DNA from: Schwartzia succinivorans DSM 10502
Lineage (GTDB): Bacteria > Bacillota > Negativicutes > Selenomonadales > Selenomonadaceae
DNA length: 64,000 nucleotides
Assembly (NCBI RefSeq): GCF_900129225.1
Contig: NZ_FQUG01000006.1
Location: forward strand, 1-64,000
Reading direction: 5' to 3'
Shown here: positions 48,929-57,948 of the stretch, piece by piece
Layout of the letters: each line of letters begins with the position of its first letter
Position numbering within the stretch: position 1 is the stretch's first letter
Notes under the pieces: model-generated
What the model saw: only the letters and a program-made list of their open reading frames with translations
Databases searched by the model: none
What the model was told of the DNA's origin: nothing
Translations under genes and position numbers: made by a program

Positions 48929-50299
48929 TTAAAGTTTCTCAACATAGTTTTCAAAATCCATATCCCAATTATTAGTACAAATAACGGTACAGTCTTTTTG
49001 CTCTATACACTTGTCTTGCCCTTGATAGATGACGTATCTGCCCGCCAATTCTCTGTCACCAAGCAAATTCCGCAAACTGTCTTGCAGGATAAAAGCAGTA
49101 TCTTCCAACTTCATATCGTCATTGTCGTTAATTGTACACTCAAATAGATACGCTTTTCTTTTATCGCACAGTATAAAAACTATTTCATTATCGTTCTTTT
49201 TTGTTTCTGCATAATACATTTTGAGTGGGCTGTTAATGTCATATACATATTGCATGTACTCGTGACAAACAACCGAAGCTTCAAATAAGTTACTAATATA
49301 TGTTTTGGGGATTTCGTCAAGTTCATAAATACACTTAACTAATTGGGCGGATATAGTTTGGTTTGTTATATAAGCTCGTGATTTATTCTTTAATTCAATG
49401 TCGGCAAACATAATGACAACGCCAATCTCTTTAAGCTTATTGCGTATTTCTTTCAATACGTTAGGTTTAATCTCTATATCACTACGAATTCCAAAATTCT
49501 CAAGATAGTCTTCATAAGCTATTCGACTATTTTTCCCATTATTAAAGATAGGAACCGTAGTAGCTTTTTTTGTGTAACTTTTGCAAATACATTCATAAAA
49601 TATTCTATAAACCGCTGCTTCTATCAATTCTTTTCCATATTGAGGATAATAAGCACCAAGATTTTCCACGATAGCTGTTTTGACATAACCTTTCATAGAA
49701 CTGTATGTCTCACATGCATGATTTTCAAAAATTCCTCCACAAGTAAGAAATTCATTCATTGAACGCGCATTACGTTCAAGATCAAATAATCGACAGTATT
49801 CGTTATACGAAAAGTATGTTGTGTTAAGCTGAACAGCTCTATGGATAAAATCCGTATTAAGCAAATCGTGGATTTTCGCACTATCGGTTCCACTAATAAT
49901 TACTTTAACACCTTCTGCTGCTTTCCCGGCAAGATATCGCGCAAGAGATTCGTTCTCTCTATTATCTTCTTTTAACCAACTGTATTCATCTATAAAAATC
50001 AGGTCATACTCTTTTCCTTTTATTCTTTTTAGTACATAATTTTCAGTTAAGCCTTCTTCTCTACTAGTAGGAGATACAAAAAATATTCTGTCCGACGGAA
50101 AATCTGTGACCGCTTGATACACTCCGAATGTTTTTCCTGTGCTTCTCAATCCGACTATCAACATTCCTCGATTCGTATTTTTACGTAAAAGATAATCATT
50201 TTTCAATTTCATTGAAAAATCACGACTATGCTTTATATTACGTTTGTTAATTTCACGTTTCGCAAAAACTTTAAAATCTTGCCCTTCTTTTAAAAGCAT
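48929..50299 (-). CDS. AAA_14-type ATPase with extended C-terminal region
   Basis: A 456-residue P-loop ATPase. Walker A GLRSTGKTFGV (about 50-60), Walker B YDLIFIDEYSWL (about 98-109), sensor KVIISGTDSAKIHDLL. The C-terminal half (from about 310) has IKPNVLKEIRNKLKEIGVVI and a final alpha/beta domain (YAETKKNDNEIVFILCDKRK) similar in layout to DUF4143 nuclease-like domains. Only 1 bp separates it from the upstream 145-residue gene, so they form a unit. Confidence 0.82.
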   Translation of the reverse strand: MLLKEGQDFKVFAKREINKRNIKHSRDFSMKLKNDYLLRKNTNRGMLIVGLRSTGKTFGVYQAVTDFPSDRIFFVSPTSREEGLTENYVLKRIKGKEYDLIFIDEYSWLKEDNRENESLARYLAGKAAEGVKVIISGTDSAKIHDLLNTDFIHRAVQLNTTYFSYNEYCRLFDLERNARSMNEFLTCGGIFENHACETYSSMKGYVKTAIVENLGAYYPQYGKELIEAAVYRIFYECICKSYTKKATTVPIFNNGKNSRIAYEDYLENFGIRSDIEIKPNVLKEIRNKLKEIGVVIMFADIELKNKSRAYITNQTISAQLVKCIYELDEIPKTYISNLFEASVVCHEYMQYVYDINSPLKMYYAETKKNDNEIVFILCDKRKAYLFECTINDNDDMKLEDTAFILQDSLRNLLGDRELAGRYVIYQGQDKCIEQKDCTVICTNNWDMDFENYVEKL

Positions 50300-50300
50300 C

Positions 50301-50738
50301 TCAACGCAACCCTTTCTTTGTACCCAAAAGATTGACTTTTATCCGTTCAATAAGATATTCTTCGTCCTCGGATTCGGCAACTGGAATAAACAGCATAAGC
50401 CTGTTTAAATCAATTCCGGCCAATTGACTGCTTTTTAAATTAAGTTCAAGGACAAGCTGCCGAAGAACATATCCAATCCAATGTGCCGCAAATGGAGGAA
50501 TTTCTACTTCATTTGAGTTTATCCCGAATTTTGGCTTGATTTCTCTTAATAAGTTATCCATACAGTCTTCTGCATCAGCACAATGATAAACCGAATAACC
50601 GGAATCCATTTCTTTATTAGCGAAATGAGAGTTCAGGTATTGTCTAGTAAAGTCATATATGTTATATTTCCGCTTTCCAGCCAGCTCAAACAACTCAGCT
50701 TGAGTATCACAGATTTGCTCTTGTATAAGATTTATAAT
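50301..50738 (-). CDS. Small alpha-helical protein family found with mobile gene cassettes; probable ATT start
   Basis: From 50738 the frame encodes 145 residues: NLIQEQICDTQAELFELAGK then a helical domain containing HWIGYVLRQLVLELNLKSSQ. The N-terminal block recalls a family of small Firmicute proteins coded beside antitoxin-like genes. ATT 50738 follows an in-frame stop directly and has GGAGGGGG 9 nt upstream; the alternative TTG 50693 lacks a ribosome site and would lose conserved-looking residues. Its stop is 1 bp from the AAA_14 gene. Confidence 0.6.
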   Translation of the reverse strand: MINLIQEQICDTQAELFELAGKRKYNIYDFTRQYLNSHFANKEMDSGYSVYHCADAEDCMDNLLREIKPKFGINSNEVEIPPFAAHWIGYVLRQLVLELNLKSSQLAGIDLNRLMLFIPVAESEDEEYLIERIKVNLLGTKKGLR

Positions 50739-50847
50739 TTAAACTTCCCCCTCCAACTTCACTGCTCGCTTCCAAACATTAATACCGCTAAAACTCTCAT
50801 CGATCCGGATAGAATCCATATCTATGAAATAGCGTAATCGCCTCTTA

Positions 50848-51276
50848 TCACATATCCGGAATCCTACGAATACTGTAGCCACGACACTTTTTAGCCTCAC
50901 GCATTTCAGTGAGCTTTCCGAACCACTTTTTTGCTTCCTTTATGTCCTTATCAAACAATCTATTCAAAAGCCCTGTCCCCGTTCCGTACATTTCCTCATA
51001 GATTGGAGTCAGCATATCAAGCATTGTCCGTTTAATTGCAGCTTCATCTTTTCCTTCGTCTTTGAGTTGTAAATAAAGCTCATAAGCATAGTTCTCTCTC
51101 GACCTGACAATAAATCGGCTAAGCGCATCATTTGAAGAATCATTTCCGAACTCCACTTCTTCAAACCGTTTTGCTGTTGTTTTGTTAAGGCATAAAACTA
51201 AGTATTTCACTACCATGTCCTCTGCTGTAGAAAGGAACAGGCAGACCTTTCTGGCTGTTACACCTTCTTTGTACAT
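50848..51276 (-). CDS. Hypothetical protein
   Basis: A 142-residue, helical and charged protein (VKYLVLCLNKTTAKRFEEVE, SRENYAYELYLQLKDEGKDE). Not recognised. Last gene of the long minus-strand run starting with clpP. AAGGTGTG precedes the ATG. The basic C-terminus KKCRGYSIRRIPDM could bind nucleic acid. Confidence 0.65.
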   Translation of the reverse strand: MYKEGVTARKVCLFLSTAEDMVVKYLVLCLNKTTAKRFEEVEFGNDSSNDALSRFIVRSRENYAYELYLQLKDEGKDEAAIKRTMLDMLTPIYEEMYGTGTGLLNRLFDKDIKEAKKWFGKLTEMREAKKCRGYSIRRIPDM

Positions 51277-51308
51277 GGAAAATCACACCTTTCGTTTAAC
51301 ACTTCAAA

Positions 51309-51578
51309 CTAAGATTCAGAATCTTCTCTCGAACACTCCAAAATCATGTCCTGCAATGAGTGCATATGCCCTTCTTGGTTAGCTGCTTCATCAGCGGTAA
51401 AACCTACAATCTTTGTCATTTTGCCGTTTGGCAAAAGACATTCCATACGGTCAAAATCGTTGCGTTCATCATTCCACCGCTTAAATTTGACTAAAACATA
51501 TTCCTTTCCATCTTTCTTTTGAATATCGGAGTATACAACCTTTGTTCCATCAGGAAGCACTAAAAAAGGAAAAAACAT
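51309..51578 (-). CDS. Hypothetical 89-residue protein
   Basis: A small beta-rich protein: MFFPFLVLPDGTKVVYSDIQ, then VLVKFKRWNDERNDFDRMEC and GKMTKIVGFTADEAANQ. Not recognised; similar short frames occur in mobile-element gene runs. ATG 51578 has GAGGAG 8 nt upstream. Part of the RlaP/phosphoesterase run. Confidence 0.65.
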   Translation of the reverse strand: MFFPFLVLPDGTKVVYSDIQKKDGKEYVLVKFKRWNDERNDFDRMECLLPNGKMTKIVGFTADEAANQEGHMHSLQDMILECSREDSES

Positions 51579-51645
51579 TCCATCATCTCCTCTATATATT
51601 TTCAAAATACCATTACAATTACCATATCTTTCGCATCTTTTTCGT

Positions 51646-52629
51646 TTACCATTTCAAATACTTTTTATACATTTCAACCTGAAATGCTTCTATAGCTTTT
51701 GTATCAGGGTATTCAGGAAGCTTTGATGCTTTCAGTGCAGCCTTCATTTCTTCGTCATAATCTTTCTGCATTTTGAAGACTTCGTCCAGGGAAATCTTTC
51801 CTGAGCGTATATCAAGAAGCATATTCTGCTCTTTGCCGCGATATGTATTGATTCCACTGCCACGCAGGATGTCTATTCCCATCAGGTAAAGACGTATAAG
51901 GTGCATAGCATGCTTTCTGAGATGCGCTTCGTCTTTCTTGCTGTTCCTGTGATTAAGCTTGTCGTAGTTCCGCAGCATGCTTGCCATTGCATTGTTGACA
52001 GAGATAAAACGCCGCAGGCTGACATGCCTGATAGCTACATCGGTATAGATATCCTTTTTGCCTTCTTCGCCGTCCACAGAGAATGTGATGCTGCCTTTTT
52101 CCAAATGGTATTGTTCTTCGCAGGAGTGCATCATGGATTCAAGCGACTGACGAATGTGCTCTGCTTTCTCATCTTCCGGGTAGCTGTCATGAGCCAGCGC
52201 GTTTTTGAGACGTCTGAGCTGCGCCGTCGCGTAGCCCGCAAACGTGTAGTACGCCCGTTTTGAGAGAAACAATTCGGCGTGGTTGCGAATACTTTTTCCA
52301 AGCTCATTCTGATATAAAATATGGTCTTCTTTAGTTCCCAGCATTTCGATGACATTGGGGTTGCAGTTTTGACATAGATGAATAAATTTTCTTAACGAGT
52401 ATATGACTGTGTCAGTTTCATTGCTGTCGTACTGCTCATAATCTGTACTGCCAAAGATGTCCGATGGACGTTCAATAAACACGCCACGGATATCTACGTC
52501 TGAGTTTTCGTTATTTGTGCCATAGGCACGTGAGCCGCCAATTGTCAGGTAGCAGATATTCGCTCCAAGATGAGGTTCTGTCCTAAGTACATCATAGGCT
52601 TCGGTTTCCAGTATTTTTTTGTAGTCCAT
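51646..52629 (-). CDS. RlaP-like DNA polymerase beta superfamily nucleotidyltransferase
   Basis: A 327-residue protein whose N-terminal domain has YLTIGGSRAYGTNNENSDVD (about 27-46), the GGSxAxG...SDxD nucleotidyltransferase signature of the RlaP branch, followed by IRGVFIERP and a helical C-terminal domain. RlaP proteins are reported near RNA ligases and phosphatases in RNA-repair systems. No ligase gene is seen here, but three metallophosphoesterase genes directly precede it. Catalytic acidic residues D46 and D48-type positions are intact. Confidence 0.85.
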   Translation of the reverse strand: MDYKKILETEAYDVLRTEPHLGANICYLTIGGSRAYGTNNENSDVDIRGVFIERPSDIFGSTDYEQYDSNETDTVIYSLRKFIHLCQNCNPNVIEMLGTKEDHILYQNELGKSIRNHAELFLSKRAYYTFAGYATAQLRRLKNALAHDSYPEDEKAEHIRQSLESMMHSCEEQYHLEKGSITFSVDGEEGKKDIYTDVAIRHVSLRRFISVNNAMASMLRNYDKLNHRNSKKDEAHLRKHAMHLIRLYLMGIDILRGSGINTYRGKEQNMLLDIRSGKISLDEVFKMQKDYDEEMKAALKASKLPEYPDTKAIEAFQVEMYKKYLKW

Positions 52630-52636
52630 CTGGCTG

Positions 52637-53686
52637 TCAATCCTCCTTTTTGATTTCTCTCAGTAAATCAACCATTTCTTTGTCTTCCTGTTTTGCTGCC
52701 TCGCGGTCAAGAAGAAGCTTATCCCAGCTGAGGTCTATGACATACTGTTTCAGCATATCCTGCTTTGTTTGCTCTGTTATAACGCCTTTGTTTTCGTACT
52801 CGTTCAGGTGCTTCGCAAGAATCGTCTGGTATCTGCGCATTCCCCGGTAACACGAGGCTGACTTAATTTTACGGATAAAGAAGTTCAGCTTTTTCATTTC
52901 CTCTGAGGGCGCGTCATCCGAGCTCTGCCAGTAATCTCCCGTTTTTATATCTACTGCTGATATGTATCCCTTTTCGAGAAATGAGCCTGTATCTACCATC
53001 CATACATCGTTCTCACGGTGTATGGGTTTTCCTGTTGAGTCGGGAAAGTTCTGAACGGGTGTATGTCCTATGGCTACGGTCTGTGTGCCGTTGTAGAATT
53101 TGTAAAATTCGTCGCGTGTCCAGAGCATAGACTCCTGCTGATTTGAGATTGCTGTCTGCGAAAAGCCCGCATGAGTGAGAATATATTTGTCACTTATCAC
53201 GGCAATCCTTTTCAGGTGCAGAATAAAGTGTACCCATTTATAAAAGGCCTTTTTATCCTGACTTTGCAGTTTCGCCAACCCCTCAATGGTCGGTTTTCCT
53301 CCGTTGTCCAGACAATCATAAAATGCTTCTCCGCTATACCCCCACTCATCCTCTTTGAGCAGTTTCCCAAGAACATGTTCATGATTACCCATCAGAGGAA
53401 TGACATGGGGATTTTCCTCTGCCATCTTCTGAACCAGTGAAACGCAGGCAACCCCTTCCTCTCCGCGGTCAATATAATCTCCGAGGAAAACAAGCAAATC
53501 CCGTTGCGGTTCGTAGTCCATACGCTCAAAGAGGGACTCCAGACGGTTCAGGTTGCCGTGGATATCCCCCACCGCAATAATCCTACGAAATTCATTCTCG
53601 TCAGGAAAGAACCATGTATATTTATCGTTTTGAGGGCCTTTGTCACCGTAAAGGTTTTTAAGCCGGTCATATTTTTTCTGCTCCAT
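52637..53686 (-). CDS. Calcineurin-like metallophosphoesterase (PPP-type), 349 residues
   Basis: Metal-binding motifs GDIHGNLNRLESLF (about 37-50), GDYIDRGEEG (about 68) and GNHEHVLGK (about 99) are complete, with the distal ILTHAGFS and AIGHTPVQNFPDS His motifs, so it belongs to the Ser/Thr-phosphatase-like branch (bis-tetraphosphatase/PP1 type). The C-terminus adds about 90 helical residues. 7 bp from the RlaP-like gene. The substrate could be RNA ends, phosphoproteins or dinucleotides. Confidence 0.9.
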   Translation of the reverse strand: MEQKKYDRLKNLYGDKGPQNDKYTWFFPDENEFRRIIAVGDIHGNLNRLESLFERMDYEPQRDLLVFLGDYIDRGEEGVACVSLVQKMAEENPHVIPLMGNHEHVLGKLLKEDEWGYSGEAFYDCLDNGGKPTIEGLAKLQSQDKKAFYKWVHFILHLKRIAVISDKYILTHAGFSQTAISNQQESMLWTRDEFYKFYNGTQTVAIGHTPVQNFPDSTGKPIHRENDVWMVDTGSFLEKGYISAVDIKTGDYWQSSDDAPSEEMKKLNFFIRKIKSASCYRGMRRYQTILAKHLNEYENKGVITEQTKQDMLKQYVIDLSWDKLLLDREAAKQEDKEMVDLLREIKKED

Positions 53687-53739
53687 ATTACTTCCCTCAT
53701 TTTGTTATAAGGTGCTGATCAAAGCTCCAGAAGGTAACC

Positions 53740-54513
53740 TTATTTCAAATTACTAATGGGGCCCTGGTTAATATCAACACAGTCTATACTGTCATATATC
53801 CATCTCGCATTACGCTCTTTATCTGCAAAATTCTCATGAAAATGCCCAAACCACCACATCTGATAGGAAATGCGCTTTTCAATTTCGGTCAGCATTTCCA
53901 TCGTCCTGTCGAAGCTGGTTGTCGGGTTAAAACCAAGCTTTTTCGTGAACGGAACCACAAAGCCCGCGGGAGCCGTATGCGAAAAAACAAAATTCACCTT
54001 GTTGTTGACCTTCTCAAGATTCTTAAGCGCATGCTGAAATTCCTCTTCGCTTGGAATTTCACGCTCCCACCAGCTTTCATCCTTTACGCGATATTCCCTA
54101 TCAACAGACTTTGCTCCGCCAAAGGCAAGAAACCTTACCTTTCCAAAGTTAAAAATCTCTCCACGCATCAGATGAAGCACGTTTGGCTGAAGTCTGTGTA
54201 CCTTTCCGCCATGCCATTCTACAACCGGATAAGCCTCAAGCATATCATATGCCTCGTGATTTCCGTCTATGAAAAGAAACATCGCTCCTAATTTCCTGAG
54301 AATTGAAAGCTGTTTAGCATCTCCACCATGCATCAGGACTCCATTCCAGCGAACGGTCAAATCCCCAATTCCGCAATGCCACGGAATTCCGAAATCACCG
54401 CATATCAGCACCACATCATCTTTGGTAATGGGCGCGTACCCCTTTCTCTCCATGTTATCAGGGAGAAACCGCTCCACATTGCCGTGAATGTCTCCCGTAA
54501 TAAACAAGCGCAT
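53740..54513 (-). CDS. Calcineurin-like metallophosphoesterase, 257 residues
   Basis: Starts directly with the first metal motif, MRLFITGDIHGNVERFLPDN, followed by VVLICGDFGIPW, FLFIDGNHEAYDMLEAYPVV and a C-terminal WWFGHFHENF, giving the full dinuclear site. It resembles the short MPE proteins found in phages and mobile cassettes. Second of three different phosphoesterases in the run, so duplication alone does not explain the set. Confidence 0.9.
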   Translation of the reverse strand: MRLFITGDIHGNVERFLPDNMERKGYAPITKDDVVLICGDFGIPWHCGIGDLTVRWNGVLMHGGDAKQLSILRKLGAMFLFIDGNHEAYDMLEAYPVVEWHGGKVHRLQPNVLHLMRGEIFNFGKVRFLAFGGAKSVDREYRVKDESWWEREIPSEEEFQHALKNLEKVNNKVNFVFSHTAPAGFVVPFTKKLGFNPTTSFDRTMEMLTEIEKRISYQMWWFGHFHENFADKERNARWIYDSIDCVDINQGPISNLK

Positions 54514-54528
54514 GATACAGCCCTCACT

Positions 54529-55413
54529 TCAAAACTCATAAATACTCATCCATGCAAAAATCGTATCAGCGGGAAGAGCGTCATTCTTTTTCTTTTCCTC
54601 TCTTATCCGATATTCACCTATGTAGTATTTGCTGTCACCGACACCTATCCGATAAAGGGCTCTCCCTGATTTCTTTTTGAGATAATCTGACCTCTCGGGT
54701 GTTCTTCTGAAGGAAACTGCCAGGATATTGTCATTGCGGGATATGTCATAGACATCTTCCTCGGGAATCACAATACTGTTTTCATCATCTATCTCAATTT
54801 CCAAAGGAGATAATTCTCTATTTGCCTTCGTGCCGAAATAATCCCTTTCAAGCGGCTCTCCGATTCCATTCTGACAGAACTCAATCACGTCCCATACACT
54901 TGGAACCCAGCCTCTGCTTTTCCACGCGCCTACCCATTTCTTTAGCGTATGCACGAAGTCATAGTCTACTGCGACAGGCTTATAATCCATGTGCTCCAAG
55001 GACATCGGCAGGTACAGCCTCATGCCGTCTTCAAAGTGAAGGTCATGCTGATGGCCATGAATGTTGATGTCCTCTGTGTGACCGAAAATCGGCTTGTGTG
55101 AAAAAAGTACACTCATCCCGTCAATATTCATCGTAATCGACTCTGTCACAAGTTCAAAGCCCTTCTCCATATATCCGAGGCTGCTCTTTGTATCATGGTT
55201 TCCACGCACAAGAATTTTATGTCCCGGCAATCCGGTTAGCCTTTGAAGGTTTTCATCTCCCCACGCGACATCGCCAAGGTGAATTACCGTATCCTCAGGA
55301 GCAACACATTTCTTCCAGTTCCTGCACACAAGACTCCCAAAATTCTCAGGCCTTCCGCAGTATTGGATTATATTTTTATGTCCTATATGTGTGTCTGTAA
55401 TAATCCACAGCAT
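54529..55413 (-). CDS. Calcineurin-like metallophosphoesterase, 294 residues, with extra C-terminal domain
   Basis: The MPE core reads TDTHIGHKNIIQYCGRPEN, VIHLGDVAWGDENL, KILVRGNHDTKSSLGYME and INIHGHQHDLHF (a variant in which the first motif is D-T-H-I-G-H). This is the type found in many phages and prophages. The last 100 residues (from about 195) are a separate domain ending YRIGVGDSKYYIGEYRIREE, of unknown role. 15 bp from both neighbours. Confidence 0.9.
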   Translation of the reverse strand: MLWIITDTHIGHKNIIQYCGRPENFGSLVCRNWKKCVAPEDTVIHLGDVAWGDENLQRLTGLPGHKILVRGNHDTKSSLGYMEKGFELVTESITMNIDGMSVLFSHKPIFGHTEDINIHGHQHDLHFEDGMRLYLPMSLEHMDYKPVAVDYDFVHTLKKWVGAWKSRGWVPSVWDVIEFCQNGIGEPLERDYFGTKANRELSPLEIEIDDENSIVIPEEDVYDISRNDNILAVSFRRTPERSDYLKKKSGRALYRIGVGDSKYYIGEYRIREEKKKNDALPADTIFAWMSIYEF

Positions 55414-55428
55414 TACTACCTCATCCTC

Positions 55429-56550
55429 TCATCTTTCTCTTCCACGTTCTTTTCCTTTCCTGCCATTTTTCTTATTTGCGTTCGGTATATCGAGATCATC
55501 TTCATAAATCATATGTTTATCCTCAAAATAGAATTTAGGTGGATTTTTCATATCTTCTGCAATTATATAATCATGCTCGTACTCCAGGAAAAATCGTTTT
55601 TTTAACGCCATAAACACAGTCTGTGTTTTATCAGCCCTTTCCTTCTTCAGAAGCTCCGTATAATCTTTCCTCAAAAAGGCCGCGGCAGCCTCCTCCACCC
55701 AATCGACACGTTTTTCCTTGGGGCGTTCATATTCCATGTATCTGCTAAAAAATTCTTTTGGAAATTCAGAATAGCTGACTTCTGTATCAATCCCGCGTTC
55801 CTGATAATATTCCGTCAAAGTTTTATCTTTCAAAGCCCTGAAATAATCAGCAACCGCGCTAACCGCGAGGTATTCATCAATTTCATCATTCCATCCAATT
55901 TTTGGCTTCTCCTCATCCTTGCGAATGTAATCACATAAATCCCGTGTTACATCAGCGTAAGGATCAAATCCCGAAAAATATATAAAAAGCAGTAATTCAA
56001 ACGGTGTAGTAACATCTGTATAATGTAATGTTTCATTGCAGTATTTCTCGAAAATATCAAACTGAATACCAATTGCTCCGGCTATTCCCTGCAGCATAGG
56101 CATGTGAAGCTTATGTTCATTTTCAAGGTCAATTTTCCTGCATTTATCTTCCCAGGTCTCTCTTATTCGTCTTCGCAGATATTTATCCCGCAACTCTTCT
56201 GCCTCATCCCAAAGATAATAAAAATCCTCGTATTTAGGAAGCAGCTTATGCTTCGTTACCTCATGCTTATCCTCAAGACTCTCGTGAACCTCATTCACAA
56301 TTCTTTCAATTTTCCTTTCCCTCGAATCGCGTCCGAGAAGCTCATCTGTCGTAACATCGAGTACATCCGCAATTTTTAACAGAATCTCGTAATCAGGTCT
56401 CCTGTACCCGAGTTCGTACATTCTGTACGAACCGACTTCGATGTCTATAGCCTTAGCAAAGGCAGACTGAGTAGCATACTCTTTTTCCCTAAGTTCTCTC
56501 AATCTATTTCCAAGCGCAGCATTAGGAGCCGCTGTTTTATTTTTGCCCAT
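55429..56550 (-). CDS. XRE-family transcriptional regulator with long C-terminal domain
   Basis: A 373-residue protein. The N-terminal HTH (LRELREKEYATQSAFAKAID, GSYRMYELGYRRPDYEILLK, IADVLDVTTDELLG) is a classic phage-repressor fold. The remaining 290 residues are helical and charged, without a recognised domain, ending in a Lys/Arg-rich tail. It lies between the VirD4-like ATPase and the phosphoesterase genes and may control the run through the promoter palindrome at 58699-58716. Confidence 0.82.
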   Translation of the reverse strand: MGKNKTAAPNAALGNRLRELREKEYATQSAFAKAIDIEVGSYRMYELGYRRPDYEILLKIADVLDVTTDELLGRDSRERKIERIVNEVHESLEDKHEVTKHKLLPKYEDFYYLWDEAEELRDKYLRRRIRETWEDKCRKIDLENEHKLHMPMLQGIAGAIGIQFDIFEKYCNETLHYTDVTTPFELLLFIYFSGFDPYADVTRDLCDYIRKDEEKPKIGWNDEIDEYLAVSAVADYFRALKDKTLTEYYQERGIDTEVSYSEFPKEFFSRYMEYERPKEKRVDWVEEAAAAFLRKDYTELLKKERADKTQTVFMALKKRFFLEYEHDYIIAEDMKNPPKFYFEDKHMIYEDDLDIPNANKKNGRKGKERGRER

Positions 56551-56594
56551 GAAAAATCCCCCATTTCCCAGTCTGATTTTACCGACCGTATTCC

Positions 56595-57947
56595 TTATCT
56601 CTTAAGGTTCTTATTTGCAATCTTCCTCAGATATACAGGATCCCTGCCAATATCATAACGCTCTGTCAGGAAAGGCTTCTCTCCCCGTCTGATAAAATAC
56701 TCCGCGCCAACAGGCATATTGCAGACCTCCTCCAAGGGAGCGTTGACCCGCCTTGAAATCTTTTCGCATGTTTTCTCGTCCATGCCGCCAAGATACAGAT
56801 ACGTATCGCAGTTATTTATTATAGTCTGCGCGTCCATCTCTCCATAGATAGAGGCAAGCTGAGTTTCCGACTGAATCAGCATCGTGGCAGCTATCCCCTT
56901 CTCGCGGAAAATCGAAATCATCTCAGGAAAATTCGGAACCTTGCAGCCTGTAGCAAAATCATCGCAAAGGACATGCACAGGATACGGAAGCGCTCCCGTT
57001 TTTTCCTTCTCGCCAAGCTCAAAAAGCTCCTTGAAAAGCTGATGATAAAAGACACCCGCCAAAGCATGGTGAGCCATATTCACAGGCGAAATATAGATGA
57101 AAAGCGCCGTTTTCGGCTTCAAAAGCTCCTTGAAGCTGAATTTCTTATTTTTCCGGAAAAGCTTTTTGATTTCAGGCTGAAATACCCTGTTAAAAGGAGT
57201 CAGCATAGTTTGAACAATGCATGAAGCTGTATTATCTACCAAATGCATAAAATTCTTCCAGAACCCGGCTCCCTCAGGATCAAACTTTTCAATATCCCAC
57301 AGCGTCGCATAAACAGGATACAGTTTCCTCTTTGCCTCCACATCCTTCAGCCTTAATTCTTCGGTAGGGAAAATCTCCGGCTGTGTCATATCTAAGTCAT
57401 TTTCAGGTACCCGATGAAACTTCGATACAAAATCCATAACATCAGCCATACCCGTCCCGTGTCCATGGTAGTGCCCTGTTTTTACAGCATAAAGAAAAAT
57501 ACGCAAAAGCTCTATTGCTGAATTGTCCCAAAAGGGATCTGAGCGAAGAAACAAACTGTTATTTCCAGTTTCAGAAGAAACAACAGCTTGCGCCAGCGCC
57601 TGTAAATCTGCCTTTGTATGGCAGTAGTCCAGCGGGTCATATCCCCATTCGCTCTTTTCAGGACACGTGAAATTTATAACGTGCGTCTTATATCCCTTTT
57701 CCCTCATGACGGACATGATTTCCTCAATCTGTCCCGTCTTCGTAAAAACACCTACAAAATTGCTGTGCTCCGCGTGCAAAAGAATGGGATACAGCACGGA
57801 CCTTGTCTTGCCCGAACCGGTTCCTCCCACAACGTTGATATTGTTATTGCGCTGCGTCTTTACTGAATCCGTATCCAAAATGCAGCGCTTATCCTTTCCG
57901 AGAATAAACTTATCATAGCTCTGAGCTTTCAAAACCCTTCTTCGCAT
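56595..57947 (-). CDS. VirD4/TraG-like coupling ATPase without membrane anchor
   Basis: A 450-residue ATPase of the type IV coupling-protein family. Walker A GGTGSGKTRSV (about 41-51), NFVGVFTKTGQIEEIMSVM (the D-x-K-like region), Walker B VHVLCDDFATGCKVPNFPEM (about 318) and the C-terminal MLIQSETQLASIYGEMDAQT are family hallmarks. T4CPs normally start with two membrane helices; here the protein begins just 40 residues before Walker A, so it should be soluble. It starts 1 bp after the clpP stop. No relaxase or T4SS gene is in view. Confidence 0.88.
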   Translation of the reverse strand: MRRRVLKAQSYDKFILGKDKRCILDTDSVKTQRNNNINVVGGTGSGKTRSVLYPILLHAEHSNFVGVFTKTGQIEEIMSVMREKGYKTHVINFTCPEKSEWGYDPLDYCHTKADLQALAQAVVSSETGNNSLFLRSDPFWDNSAIELLRIFLYAVKTGHYHGHGTGMADVMDFVSKFHRVPENDLDMTQPEIFPTEELRLKDVEAKRKLYPVYATLWDIEKFDPEGAGFWKNFMHLVDNTASCIVQTMLTPFNRVFQPEIKKLFRKNKKFSFKELLKPKTALFIYISPVNMAHHALAGVFYHQLFKELFELGEKEKTGALPYPVHVLCDDFATGCKVPNFPEMISIFREKGIAATMLIQSETQLASIYGEMDAQTIINNCDTYLYLGGMDEKTCEKISRRVNAPLEEVCNMPVGAEYFIRRGEKPFLTERYDIGRDPVYLRKIANKNLKR

Positions 57948-57948
57948 A

